A stretch of DNA of 64,000 nucleotides from DATKAS01 sp963733765 (GTDB lineage: Bacteria; Actinomycetota; Acidimicrobiia; Acidimicrobiales; DATKAS01): positions 124,001-188,000 of the forward strand of contig CAVTEI010000007.1 in the NCBI GenBank assembly GCA_963733765.1. Reading direction: 5' to 3'. Below the pieces are notes generated by a model. It made no database searches. It was not told the origin of the DNA and saw only the letters and a program-made list of their open reading frames with translations. The position numbers and the translations under genes are program-made. Positions 56,059 to 63,622 of this stretch are shown piece after piece (the stretch's first letter is position 1; every line of letters begins with the position of its first letter).

Positions 56059-56796
56059 TCAGCTCGGTCGCACGTCGGTCGCCGAGCGAGCACCGATTCC
56101 CCGCAACCACTCGACCACCGCGGGGGCTTCACTCCGCGCTGCGGCGTCCAACGGCGTGAGCTCGTCCCAGCCGATCCAATCGATGTCGGCACCACGGTCG
56201 CGGAGCAGCTCGGCTGTGACTTGCTGACCCCCGTGACACGCGCCCCAGAACGCTCGGGTCACTTCCTCGGGAGACGGCGGTGGATCGGCGGACAGGTAGG
56301 CCTCGACGCGGTCCGCGAGGCCCATCGTCGCTGCCTCCCACATGGTTGTGCGCGCGCCGCGCTCGAGCAGCCGGCGGGCCGCGTTCCATTGGCCGAAGGC
56401 GGTTGCGTCGGTGAGCGGTGTGCCGCCAGCGATCACCGCACCGTCGGCCTCGATGTCGGCTCCGGCATCGAGCAGCGCATCGAGCACCTCGACGTCGTCG
56501 CTGCTCGCGGCCCAATGCAACGGCGTCTCGGTGTGGCGATCGTCGAAGCGGGCGTTGACGTCGGCGCCGGCGCTGACCAGCACCGCGACGCACGCTGCGC
56601 CGTTCGGGAAGTGACCGGGCCAGTCCGTGACCACGTGCAACAGGGTCCGAGTGCCACACCCCTCGCCCGGGCTGATGCGGGCGACCACAAGCTCGGGGTG
56701 CTCGCCGAGCAATCGGTCGAGGCTCGCCACGTCACCGGTCTGGATCGCCGAGACTGCGGCGACCGCGATCGGATCGTCACTCGCCATGGTCGTCAT
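56059..56796 (-). CDS. ankyrin-repeat protein
   Basis: 245 residues from ATG 56796. Ankyrin units: GCGTRTLLHVVTDWPGH, TETPLHWAASSDDVEVLDALLDAG, GTPLTDATAFGQWNAARRLLERGA, and DELTPLDAAARSEAPAVVEWLRG. No signal peptide, so cytoplasmic; ankyrin proteins bind partner proteins and no enzymatic part is present. The frame is open far upstream, but that text is antisense to the SRPBCC gene. Confidence 0.85.
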   Translation of the reverse strand: MTTMASDDPIAVAAVSAIQTGDVASLDRLLGEHPELVVARISPGEGCGTRTLLHVVTDWPGHFPNGAACVAVLVSAGADVNARFDDRHTETPLHWAASSDDVEVLDALLDAGADIEADGAVIAGGTPLTDATAFGQWNAARRLLERGARTTMWEAATMGLADRVEAYLSADPPPSPEEVTRAFWGACHGGQQVTAELLRDRGADIDWIGWDELTPLDAAARSEAPAVVEWLRGIGARSATDVRPS

Positions 56797-56850
56797 GATC
56801 GTCCAGGCTACGCAGAGCGCGCCTACGCCGGACCAGTGGCAACATGCGCC

Positions 56851-57333
56851 ATGGACACCGAGCGATTCGACATTCAACGCACCATCGAAGCCGACCCCGC
56901 TGCGATCTTCGCGGTGCTGCGCGACCCGAAGGGACATGTGGCAATCGACAGCTCGGGGATGCTGCAGGACTCGACGGGAGACCCCGCGTCGGCCGTCGGC
57001 GACACCTTCGTCGTACACATGGACCGCGAGTCGCTCAACGACTTTCCGCTCGGGAAGTACGACGTCACCGTGTCGATCACCAAGTACGAACAGGACCGAG
57101 AGATCGCGTGGACGATCTTCGGCCAGATCGAGCCGCCCATCGGCCACGTCTACGGCTACACCCTCGAACCGATCGACGAGGGCACCCTCGTGACCACGTA
57201 CTACGACTGGTCCGACATCGACCCGGTGTGGCGGGAGCGGAACATCTTCCCGATCATCTCGGAAGCCGCTCTCCGCGCCACGCTGGGCATCCTTGCTCGC
57301 ACCGTCGCGAAGGGCGGCGTGCCCCAGCGCTGA
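56851..57333 (+). CDS. SRPBCC (polyketide cyclase/START-like) protein
   Basis: 160 residues. MDTERFDIQRTIEADPAAIFAVLRDP is the usual SRPBCC start; FGQIEPPIGHVYGYTLEPIDEGTLVTTYYDWS forms the later strands, and a long C-terminal helix closes the cavity. Binds a hydrophobic ligand; role unknown. It ends 2 nt before the nitroreductase ATG, so the two form an operon. Confidence 0.8.
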   Translation: MDTERFDIQRTIEADPAAIFAVLRDPKGHVAIDSSGMLQDSTGDPASAVGDTFVVHMDRESLNDFPLGKYDVTVSITKYEQDREIAWTIFGQIEPPIGHVYGYTLEPIDEGTLVTTYYDWSDIDPVWRERNIFPIISEAALRATLGILARTVAKGGVPQR

Positions 57334-57335
57334 CC

Positions 57336-57971
57336 ATGGACCTCATGGACGTGATCCGAACCGCGGGGACGTGTCGCTTCTTCACGGACGACGCGGTGCC
57401 CGATGAGGTGTTGCACCGAGTGCTCGACGCCGCTCGGTGGGCGCCGACGGGCGGCAACCGGCAGGGCGTTAGGTTCGTCGTCGTACGCGATCTCGCCAAG
57501 CGCCGCCAGCTCGCGGAGTGGTACCGCGAGACGTGGGCGCCCTATGCCGCTCGATCGCGGGCAGGGCTCGAGCGTGCGGGCGCGTCGACGACGATCCTCG
57601 ACAACGCGCAGCACTTTGCCGACCACCTCGAAGAAGTGCCCGTGCTCATCGTGGTGTGCGCCCAATGGGACGCCATCTTTCCGACCGACCATCAGCTCGG
57701 TCGGATCAGCGTGGTCGGCGGATGCTCCATCTACCCCGCCGTGCAGAACCTGCTGCTGAAGGCGAGGGACGAAGGCCTCGGGACCGCGCTCACCACGCTG
57801 CTGTGCGCCTATGAGCCGCAGGTCAAGGCCTTGCTCGACATCCCCGAAGGCGTGATCACCGCCGCGCACATCGCGCTCGGATGGCCGGCGCGCCCGCTGC
57901 CCACCAGGCTCAGCCGGCGACCGCTGCACGAGATCGCGTTCCTCGACACCTACGGCCACCCAATCGGGTAG
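57336..57971 (+). CDS. nitroreductase-family FMN protein
   Basis: 211 residues. MDVIRTAGTCRFFTDDAVPDEVLHRVLDAARWAPTGGNRQ gives the FMN-phosphate arginine and the substrate-side P-T-G-G-N-R-Q; GLGTALTTLLCAYEP and AAHIALGWPARPLP are the C-terminal FMN contacts. Cytoplasmic flavin reductase or oxidase with unknown acceptor. Coupled to the SRPBCC gene. Confidence 0.86.
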   Translation: MDLMDVIRTAGTCRFFTDDAVPDEVLHRVLDAARWAPTGGNRQGVRFVVVRDLAKRRQLAEWYRETWAPYAARSRAGLERAGASTTILDNAQHFADHLEEVPVLIVVCAQWDAIFPTDHQLGRISVVGGCSIYPAVQNLLLKARDEGLGTALTTLLCAYEPQVKALLDIPEGVITAAHIALGWPARPLPTRLSRRPLHEIAFLDTYGHPIG

Positions 57972-58012
57972 CCGTACGCAACACCGGGCGGCCGACTCGG
58001 GCTGACGAGGAC

Positions 58013-58056
58013 TCTCAGGGAACTCCGAGGCGTGTCTCACATGGTTCTCACAGGCG
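58013..58056 (+). promoter_or_regulatory. four tandem 11-bp repeats (TCTCA boxes), probable response-regulator site
   Basis: Units start at 58013 (TCTCAGGGAAC), 58024 (TCCGAGGCGTG, degenerate), 58035 (TCTCACATGGT) and 58046 (TCTCACAGGCG). One-helical-turn phasing of direct repeats is how OmpR/PhoB-type response regulators bind. The array ends 17 bp before ATG 58074. Confidence 0.6.
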
Positions 58057-58073
58057 AGGGTAAGGATGACTGC

Positions 58074-59258
58074 ATGACCCCCCGAACCACCGCCCCCGAT
58101 GTCGAGCTCGTCGTCGTTGCCTCGAACCAGGCGGCGACTCTCGAACCATCCGTGAGGCGCCTGCACGCTCACCTCACCGACGCGCACGCCGCTCGTTTCC
58201 CGCGCTCCTGGCGCGTGACCATCGCCGACCACGCGTCGTCGGACGGAACCGCCGAGGTCGCCGACCGATTGGCCGCCGAGCTGTCCGGTCTGACCACGGT
58301 GCATCTGCCCAACCGACTCGACCGCAAGGCGCTGAGAGCGCGCTGGCACACCAGTGACGCCTCCGTCGCCGCCTTCGTCACTCTGGCGCCCGACACCGAC
58401 ATCGAGAAAGTCCTCGCACCGCTCGTGCGTCACACGGCCGCCTCGAGCGCCGTTCGGCCGTCCGGGATGACACGGCGCGGTGCCCTTCTGGCGGCGGGCG
58501 GCGTGGGGCTCGCCGCTTTTCTCGCCGCGTGCGGTGGCAACGACTCGTCGTCGAACAGTGCGGCGACGTCCGGAGCGGCTCCGACCGGCGGCGCCGTGAC
58601 ATCCGAAAGCGGGACGACCGGAGGCTCGTCCGCGACCTCCGCCGCCGCGGGCGCGGCCACGACCGGTGCAACGGCGTGGCCCTCGACGCCCGAGATGACG
58701 GAGGGTCCGTTCTACCTCGATCTCGACCTCGTACGAAACGACATCACCGAAGACCGAGAGGGCGCGAACCTCGCGCTCAACCTCGTCGTGATCGACGTCA
58801 ACTCGGGTGCTCCGGTCGAGGGCGCGGCGGTCGACATCTGGCACTGCGACGCCGGAGGGCTGTACTCGGGCTTCGTCGATGCGAGCGCGAGCGCGAACTC
58901 GGGGGCGTCGGACCTCAGCGACAGCGGCACGTTCCTGAGAGGCACGCAGATCACCGACGCGTCAGGCGCGGTCACGTTCGCCACCATCTATCCCGGCTGG
59001 TATCAGGGCCGAACCGTGCACATCCACACGAAGGTCCGCGCCGATGGTGGCGACATCCATACTGGACAGCTGTTCTTCGACGACGCGTTCACCGACGAGG
59101 TGTACGCCGCGGCCGAGCCGTACGCGTCCCGCAGTGGCGATCGCCTGAGGAACACCGAAGACAACATCTTCCAGGGTGGAGGTGATCTGTCGACCTTGGC
59201 GGTGACCGAGACATCGGAGGGATACACGTCGACGCTGACGATGGGTGTCTCCGCATGA
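58074..59258 (+). CDS. exported intradiol dioxygenase with an N-terminal degenerate GT2 half-domain
   Basis: 394 residues in one open frame. Residues about 8-120 follow the first half of family-2 glycosyltransferases: VELVVVASNQAATLEPSVRR, FPRSWRVTIADHASSDGTAE, and ALRARWHTSDASVAAFV, but where the metal-binding DVDLSTD belongs there is TLAPDTD. Then come a twin-Arg/lipobox segment (TRRGALLAAGGVGLAAFLAAC), a Ser/Thr/Gly linker and an intradiol dioxygenase domain (about 205-390): EMTEGPFYLDLD with Tyr, DIWHCDAGGLYSG, and YPGWYQGRTVHIHTKV holding the Tyr, His, His iron ligands. The dioxygenase should act outside the membrane on catechol-like substrates. An internal ATG at the twin-Arg segment (about 58467) is an alternative start. 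Confidence 0.82.
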   Translation: MTPRTTAPDVELVVVASNQAATLEPSVRRLHAHLTDAHAARFPRSWRVTIADHASSDGTAEVADRLAAELSGLTTVHLPNRLDRKALRARWHTSDASVAAFVTLAPDTDIEKVLAPLVRHTAASSAVRPSGMTRRGALLAAGGVGLAAFLAACGGNDSSSNSAATSGAAPTGGAVTSESGTTGGSSATSAAAGAATTGATAWPSTPEMTEGPFYLDLDLVRNDITEDREGANLALNLVVIDVNSGAPVEGAAVDIWHCDAGGLYSGFVDASASANSGASDLSDSGTFLRGTQITDASGAVTFATIYPGWYQGRTVHIHTKVRADGGDIHTGQLFFDDAFTDEVYAAAEPYASRSGDRLRNTEDNIFQGGGDLSTLAVTETSEGYTSTLTMGVSA

Positions 59259-59267
59259 GCGGGCATC

Positions 59268-60095
59268 TCATGCACGGATACTGGTAGCGGCCTCCAGCAC
59301 GTCGGCACCGATCGACGCCGGATCCTGCAACGGCCCGAAATGCCCGAGGTGGGGATACTGAGCGAGCCGGGCATTCGCCATGGCGTCGACAATGGGCTGT
59401 CCGAACATCGCTCCGGTCGGTTCTTCGCTGCCCACGGCGACGACCGCGGGAACGGCAAAGCCTCCGATCCGCTCGAGCGTCATCTTGGTCTCGCACTCGA
59501 AGGTCCGCGCTTCGCTCTCGGGGCGGCACTTGAGCCGCACGGTGCCGTCAGGCAGATCGTCGAAGCCGTGTTCGACATAGGCGGCGAGCGCGTCGGCTCG
59601 CCACACGCCGAGCGGCGTCCGACTCGCGTACCGCATGAGCGCATCCGCTCTCGAGGGGAAGATCTCACGTCGCCTGCGCGCGGCGTCCGACATCACGTTC
59701 GTACGACCGGCGAGGTACTCCTCCGTCATCACGATCGGCTCGAAGAAGAAGGCCGACCGCAGAAGACCCGGCCGCATGCTTTCCGCGATGAGCAGCGCCG
59801 CGCCGCCGAGCGAATGTCCGAAGACATCGATCTGGTCGACGCCAAGAGTGTCGATCGCCGCGAGTACGTCGTCACCCATGCCCGCCCACGCGAAGTCGCC
59901 ATCTTCAGGGTCGGTCGAATCCCCATGGCCGCGAAAGTCGAGCGCGTAGACGTGAAACGCGTCCTTGAGAGCCCCGGCCATTGGCTCGTACGCCCGTCCA
60001 CAGATCCCAGTGGCGTGGGCGATCAGAAAAGGATCGCCGCTCCCACCGAGGTCGTGGACCGCGACCGTCACACCCATTGTCGAGGCGACACGCAC
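59268..60095 (-). CDS. alpha/beta-hydrolase
   Basis: 275 residues. Oxyanion region HATGICGRAYEPM, LDFRGHGDSTDPE, nucleophile elbow VFGHSLGGAAL with Ser, and the catalytic His in YPHLGHFGPLQDP. A serine esterase/lactonase type; substrate unknown. GTG 60095 with TAGGAC about 6 nt upstream. Convergent with the dioxygenase (10 nt) and divergent from the methyltransferase. Confidence 0.87.
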   Translation of the reverse strand: MRVASTMGVTVAVHDLGGSGDPFLIAHATGICGRAYEPMAGALKDAFHVYALDFRGHGDSTDPEDGDFAWAGMGDDVLAAIDTLGVDQIDVFGHSLGGAALLIAESMRPGLLRSAFFFEPIVMTEEYLAGRTNVMSDAARRRREIFPSRADALMRYASRTPLGVWRADALAAYVEHGFDDLPDGTVRLKCRPESEARTFECETKMTLERIGGFAVPAVVAVGSEEPTGAMFGQPIVDAMANARLAQYPHLGHFGPLQDPASIGADVLEAATSIRA

Positions 60096-60158
60096 GGCCC
60101 TGTCCTAGCAGCCTCGCCGCGACTGAGCGCTCGCTCCGGGTCCCGTACTGTCGATCGC

Positions 60159-61053
60159 ATGGACCTCGCGCCGAACGCCGAGCGATTCAGCGGGTTCGCC
60201 GATCTCTACGACCGCGTGCGGCCGACGCCTCCGCCGGTGCTCGCCGACATCGTGTGCACCTATGCAGGCGTCGAGCGACCGGAAGTCGTCGATCTCGGCA
60301 GCGGCTCAGGCCTCTCGACACGGTGGATCGCAGGTTGGGCCTCCTCTGTCATCGGCGTTGAGCCGAGCGCCGACATGCGCGCTGTTGCGGCGGCCCAGAA
60401 CGATGCGCCATCGGTCTCCTTCGTCGACGGATGGTCGCACGACACCGGCCTGCCCGACGGCTGCGCCGATGTCGTCATCGTCAGCCAGGCACTGCACTGG
60501 ATGGAGCCGAGTTCCACGTTCGAGGAAGTCGGGCGACTGCTTCGGCCAGCCGGGGTGTTCGCGGCGATGGACTGCGACTGGCCTCCCTCGGTCGGCAGCG
60601 CTCGGGCCGAGGCGGCGTGGCAGGCGTGCCGCGCCCGGGTGAGGGCGTACGACGAACGGCTCGCGGCCGGTGCTCGTGGCGACTCGCTGACTGCGCCCCT
60701 CCCTTCGCACATCTCTCCCCTGCCGCCTGGCTTTGCCCGCGACGCGCCGCGAGGGCGCACGATGAGCGCCGGAGTGCGCGGCATGGTCGAAGGATGAGCA
60801 TCTCGGTCGTATGGTCGACAGCGGCGTGTTTTCGTGGTGTCGCGAGGTCGTCGTCTCGCACACCGAGTCGGGTGACGCTGACCGGTTCGTCGCGTTGCTC
60901 CTCAGCCAGGGCGACTACCAGACGCTGCGGAAGCACGGCGTCGACGACGCGGCAGTAGGCGTCGATGAGTTCGCTCGAGAGGTCATCGCCGCGCTCGGCA
61001 GCGGAGAGCGCCCATTCTGGTGGAGCTATCGCATGCGCCTCGGTGTCATCTAG
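60159..61053 (+). CDS. class I SAM-dependent methyltransferase (frameshift near 60795)
   Basis: About 298 residues. FADLYDRVRPTPPPVLADI, SAM motif VVDLGSGSGLSTRWIA, VIGVEPSADM, VIVSQALHWM. After the break the next frame gives KDEHLGRMVDSGVFSWCREVV, LLLSQGDYQTLRKHG and the end WWSYRMRLGVI, as in Methyltransf_11 proteins of actinobacteria. Acceptor unknown. TACTGT (60146-60151) 7 nt before ATG 60159. Its TAG overlaps the convergent DinB stop. Confidence 0.83.
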
Positions 61054-61553
61054 TCGCCCGTTGCCCCGTCGAGGCACTCACGGATGAGGTCCGCGTGGCC
61101 GTTGTGCCGTGCGTACTCCTCGATCATGTGGATGAGGATCCATCGCAGCGTGAGCCCTCCACGGTCCTCTCGCGAGTCGATGTCATCGAGCGAGTGGGCG
61201 GCGATGATCGCGTCGGCGGCGCGGCACTGGGCGTTCCACGTGCGAAAGGCCTCGTCGACGTCAGCCGTGTCGACGTTGTCGAAGTCGCCATCCGGATCCG
61301 CATCGGAGTAATAGAGAGGCGGCGCATCCTCGGCCGCGACGCCCCGCTGGAACCACCCTCGCTCCACCTCTGACATGTGGCGAACCAGGCCGAGCAACGA
61401 CATCTTCGACGGCGGCACGCTGCGCCGGCGCAGGTCATCGGGCGACAGGTCCTCGCACTTCCAGGCCAACGTGGCTCGGTGGTATTCGAGCCATGCCAAC
61501 AGCATGTCGAGCTCGGATGCCGCAGCGGGAGGATCGATGCGTTGCGTCTCCAT
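61050..61553 (-). CDS. DinB-family (DUF664) protein
   Basis: 167 residues. Four-helix DinB fold with the three metal histidines in GLVRHMSEVERGWF, and HMIEEYARHNGHADLIRE. DUF664 members are putative thiol-dependent (mycothiol/bacillithiol) transferases; the substrate is unknown. Divergent from the cupin across the 34-bp operator. Confidence 0.86.
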   Translation of the reverse strand: METQRIDPPAAASELDMLLAWLEYHRATLAWKCEDLSPDDLRRRSVPPSKMSLLGLVRHMSEVERGWFQRGVAAEDAPPLYYSDADPDGDFDNVDTADVDEAFRTWNAQCRAADAIIAAHSLDDIDSREDRGGLTLRWILIHMIEEYARHNGHADLIRECLDGATGD

Positions 61554-61585
61554 GGGCGCAGTCTCCTTGACGTCTGTCCCCAGAC

Positions 61586-61619
61586 GCGAGATAGTTAACT
61601 CATCAGTGAACTATCTCGC
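61586..61619. promoter_or_regulatory. 34-bp inverted repeat, candidate operator between DinB and cupin genes
   Basis: Left arm GCGAGATAGTTAACT (61586-61600), centre CATC, right arm AGTGAACTATCTCGC (61605-61619): 14 of 15 positions pair. The core ATAGTTNACT-N4-AGTNAACTAT looks like a MarR/HxlR-type operator and is strikingly AT-rich for this genome. It covers the promoter region of both divergent genes. No such regulator gene is adjacent. Confidence 0.65.
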
Positions 61620-61630
61620 GGAGGCGTTCC

Positions 61631-62017
61631 ATGCCTGCTTCGTTCGATCTCGACGAGACCTATCTCGTTCTCGACTACCCCTCGGCAACCGAAGTCGCCG
61701 GCGGCCCGCAGTTCTGGGAGACCGTCCACGAGCGCACGGACCTCGGCAAGGGATACCTGATGATGGTGGGATCGATGGACGAGACCTGGGACTCGTGGGA
61801 GATGCATCCCGCGGGCGAGGAGATCGTCTATCTGCTGTCGGGCTCCGTCGACTTCGTGCTCGACCTGCCGGGCGGAAACCAGACCGTCGAGCTGCGTGGC
61901 CGTGCAGGCTGCACCGTGCCCCGCGGCACTTGGCACCGAGCGATCGTGCACGAGCCCGGCGACATGTTGTTCGTCACACCCGGCGCGGGCACCAAACACC
62001 GCTCGTTCAGCGAGTAG
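61631..62017 (+). CDS. cupin-domain protein
   Basis: 128 residues. Cupin motif 1 is WEMHPAGEEIVYLLSGSVDFVLD (metal His and Glu) and motif 2 PRGTWHRAIVHEPG (His). Single-domain cupin; substrate unknown. RBS GGAGG (61620-61624) 7 nt before ATG 61631, so leadered; controlled by the 34-bp operator. Same direction as the VOC-methyltransferase gene 40 bp on. Confidence 0.85.
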   Translation: MPASFDLDETYLVLDYPSATEVAGGPQFWETVHERTDLGKGYLMMVGSMDETWDSWEMHPAGEEIVYLLSGSVDFVLDLPGGNQTVELRGRAGCTVPRGTWHRAIVHEPGDMLFVTPGAGTKHRSFSE

Positions 62018-62057
62018 CTCGCCGCCGTCTCACCGGCATGTGAGCAAGGATGACCGG

Positions 62058-63068
62058 GTGGACATCGAACTCGTCTTGGACTGCGCCGACCTGAAGCGCA
62101 TGAGGGCCTTCTGGACGGCGGCACTCGGCTACGAGCACGTCGGGTCGGCCGCTCAGTACTCCGTGCTCCGGGATCCCGACAGGCGCCGGCCGCGTGTCCT
62201 GCTGCAGCAGGTGGCGGAGCCGAAGGTCGGGAAGAACCGCGTGCATGTCGACCTGTCGGCCGCAGACATCGAGGCCGAGGCGACTCGGCTCGAGTCACTC
62301 GGCGCGTCACGGGTGCCCGAGGGAAGATTTGCCGAGCTCGGGACCGAGTGGATCCAGATGCTCGATCCGGAAGGCAACGAGGTCTGCGTCTGCAAGGAGT
62401 TCGATGACGACTCGGGCCGCCCCGCGCTCGGCGTGTCGCCCTCGCTCCATCGGTACGTGCTCGACCACACCGAGCCGCGGGACGAGATCGCGCGAGCGCT
62501 CATCGACGAGACCGCAGAGCTGGGCCCGCTGTCGCGTCTCCAGATCTCCGCTGAGCAGGGAGCGCTCATGGAGATGATCACGCGGCTCACGGGCGCGCGG
62601 CATGCGCTCGAGGTCGGCACGTTCACCGGCTATTCCGCACTGTGTGTCGCGAGGGGACTTCCCGATGACGGCACGCTGCTGTGCTGCGACATCAACAAGG
62701 AGTGGACCGACATCGGCCGTCGCTACTGGGAGCGAGCAGGCGTCGCCCACAAGATCGATCTCCGCATCGGCCCCGCTCTCGACACGCTCCGGTCACTCCC
62801 CGAATCGGAGCTGTTCGACATCGCGTTCATCGACGCGGACAAGCCGAGCTACGGCATGTATTTCGACGAGATCGTCCCGCGGCTGCGCGCCGGCGGGCTC
62901 GTGATGGTCGACAACGTCTTGTGGTCTGGCCGCGTCGTCGACCCTCAGGCCGTCGACGAGAACACGGTCGCAATCCGCGCGTTCAACGACAAGGTCAGCA
63001 GCGACGCCCGGGTCGAATCCGTGATCCTGCCGCTGAGCGACGGGCTCACGTTGGCCCGAAAGCGCTGA
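62058..63068 (+). CDS. VOC domain fused to a class I O-methyltransferase
   Basis: 336 residues in one frame. Residues 1-118 are a VOC domain (DIELVLDCADLKRMRAFWTAALGYEHVG; EWIQMLDPEGNEVCVCKEF). After a short acidic linker, residues about 125-336 are a caffeoyl-CoA-type O-methyltransferase: SPSLHRYVLDHTEPRDEIARALI, EVGTFTGYSALCVARGLPDDG (SAM motif), DIAFIDADKPSYGMYF (metal Asp), and MVDNVLWSGRVVD. Usually these are separate proteins. GTG 62058 with AAGGA at 62045-62049. A base lost near 62420 could have fused two genes: an alternative ATG 62404 in the next frame would give a normal methyltransferase start if one C were added. Confidence 0.78.
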   Translation: MDIELVLDCADLKRMRAFWTAALGYEHVGSAAQYSVLRDPDRRRPRVLLQQVAEPKVGKNRVHVDLSAADIEAEATRLESLGASRVPEGRFAELGTEWIQMLDPEGNEVCVCKEFDDDSGRPALGVSPSLHRYVLDHTEPRDEIARALIDETAELGPLSRLQISAEQGALMEMITRLTGARHALEVGTFTGYSALCVARGLPDDGTLLCCDINKEWTDIGRRYWERAGVAHKIDLRIGPALDTLRSLPESELFDIAFIDADKPSYGMYFDEIVPRLRAGGLVMVDNVLWSGRVVDPQAVDENTVAIRAFNDKVSSDARVESVILPLSDGLTLARKR

Positions 63069-63071
63069 CGT

Positions 63072-63560
63072 TCAGCTCGGCAGCGCGCTCTCGATGGCCT
63101 CGACGAGCTCGGGCGCCTCGGGAGTGACGATCGGCGAGAAGCGAGCCACGATCTCCCCGCTCGGCGCGACCAGGAACTTCTCGAAGTTCCATCGGATGTC
63201 GCCGGTGTACCCCTCGCCGTCGGCGGTCTTCGTGAGCTCGTCGTAGATGGCGTGGCGGTCGTCGCCGTTCACATCGACCTTCTCGTACATGGGGAACGTC
63301 ACGCCGTAGGTCGTCGAGCAGAACGTGGCGATCTCGTCGGAGCTGCCGGGCTCCTGGGCCCCGAACTGGTTGCAGGGAAAGCCCAACACGGCGAAGCCCC
63401 GATCGCCGTACTTCTCGTGCAGCTCCTCGAGACCCGTGTACTGGGGAGTGAGCCCGCACTTCGACGCCACGTTGACGATGAGGAGCGCCTTGCCCTTGTG
63501 CTCGGCGAGTGATGCCGCGTCGCCGCCGAGGGTGTTGATCGGGATGTCGTAGATGGCCAT
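63072..63560 (-). CDS. glutathione peroxidase-family thiol peroxidase
   Basis: 162 residues. Peroxidatic Cys in NVASKCGLTPQY, GFPCNQFGAQEPG with the second Cys and catalytic Gln, and WNFEKFLV with catalytic Trp/Asn. No selenocysteine (TGC codon). In bacteria lacking glutathione such enzymes use thioredoxin; that is likely here. Convergent with the fusion gene (3 nt). Confidence 0.93.
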   Translation of the reverse strand: MAIYDIPINTLGGDAASLAEHKGKALLIVNVASKCGLTPQYTGLEELHEKYGDRGFAVLGFPCNQFGAQEPGSSDEIATFCSTTYGVTFPMYEKVDVNGDDRHAIYDELTKTADGEGYTGDIRWNFEKFLVAPSGEIVARFSPIVTPEAPELVEAIESALPS

Positions 63561-63622
63561 GTGCGCAGTCTGACCGATGCGAGGCCGGGTTCGCCCCCCG
63601 AGCGCCCGACTACCCTCCCGGC

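Noticed and set aside
58467..59258. Intradiol dioxygenase starting at the internal ATG of the twin-Arg segment as the primary call
   Set aside because: No Shine-Dalgarno or -10 box precedes that ATG, whereas ATG 58074 has a purine-rich site and an operator array; kept as an alternative only.
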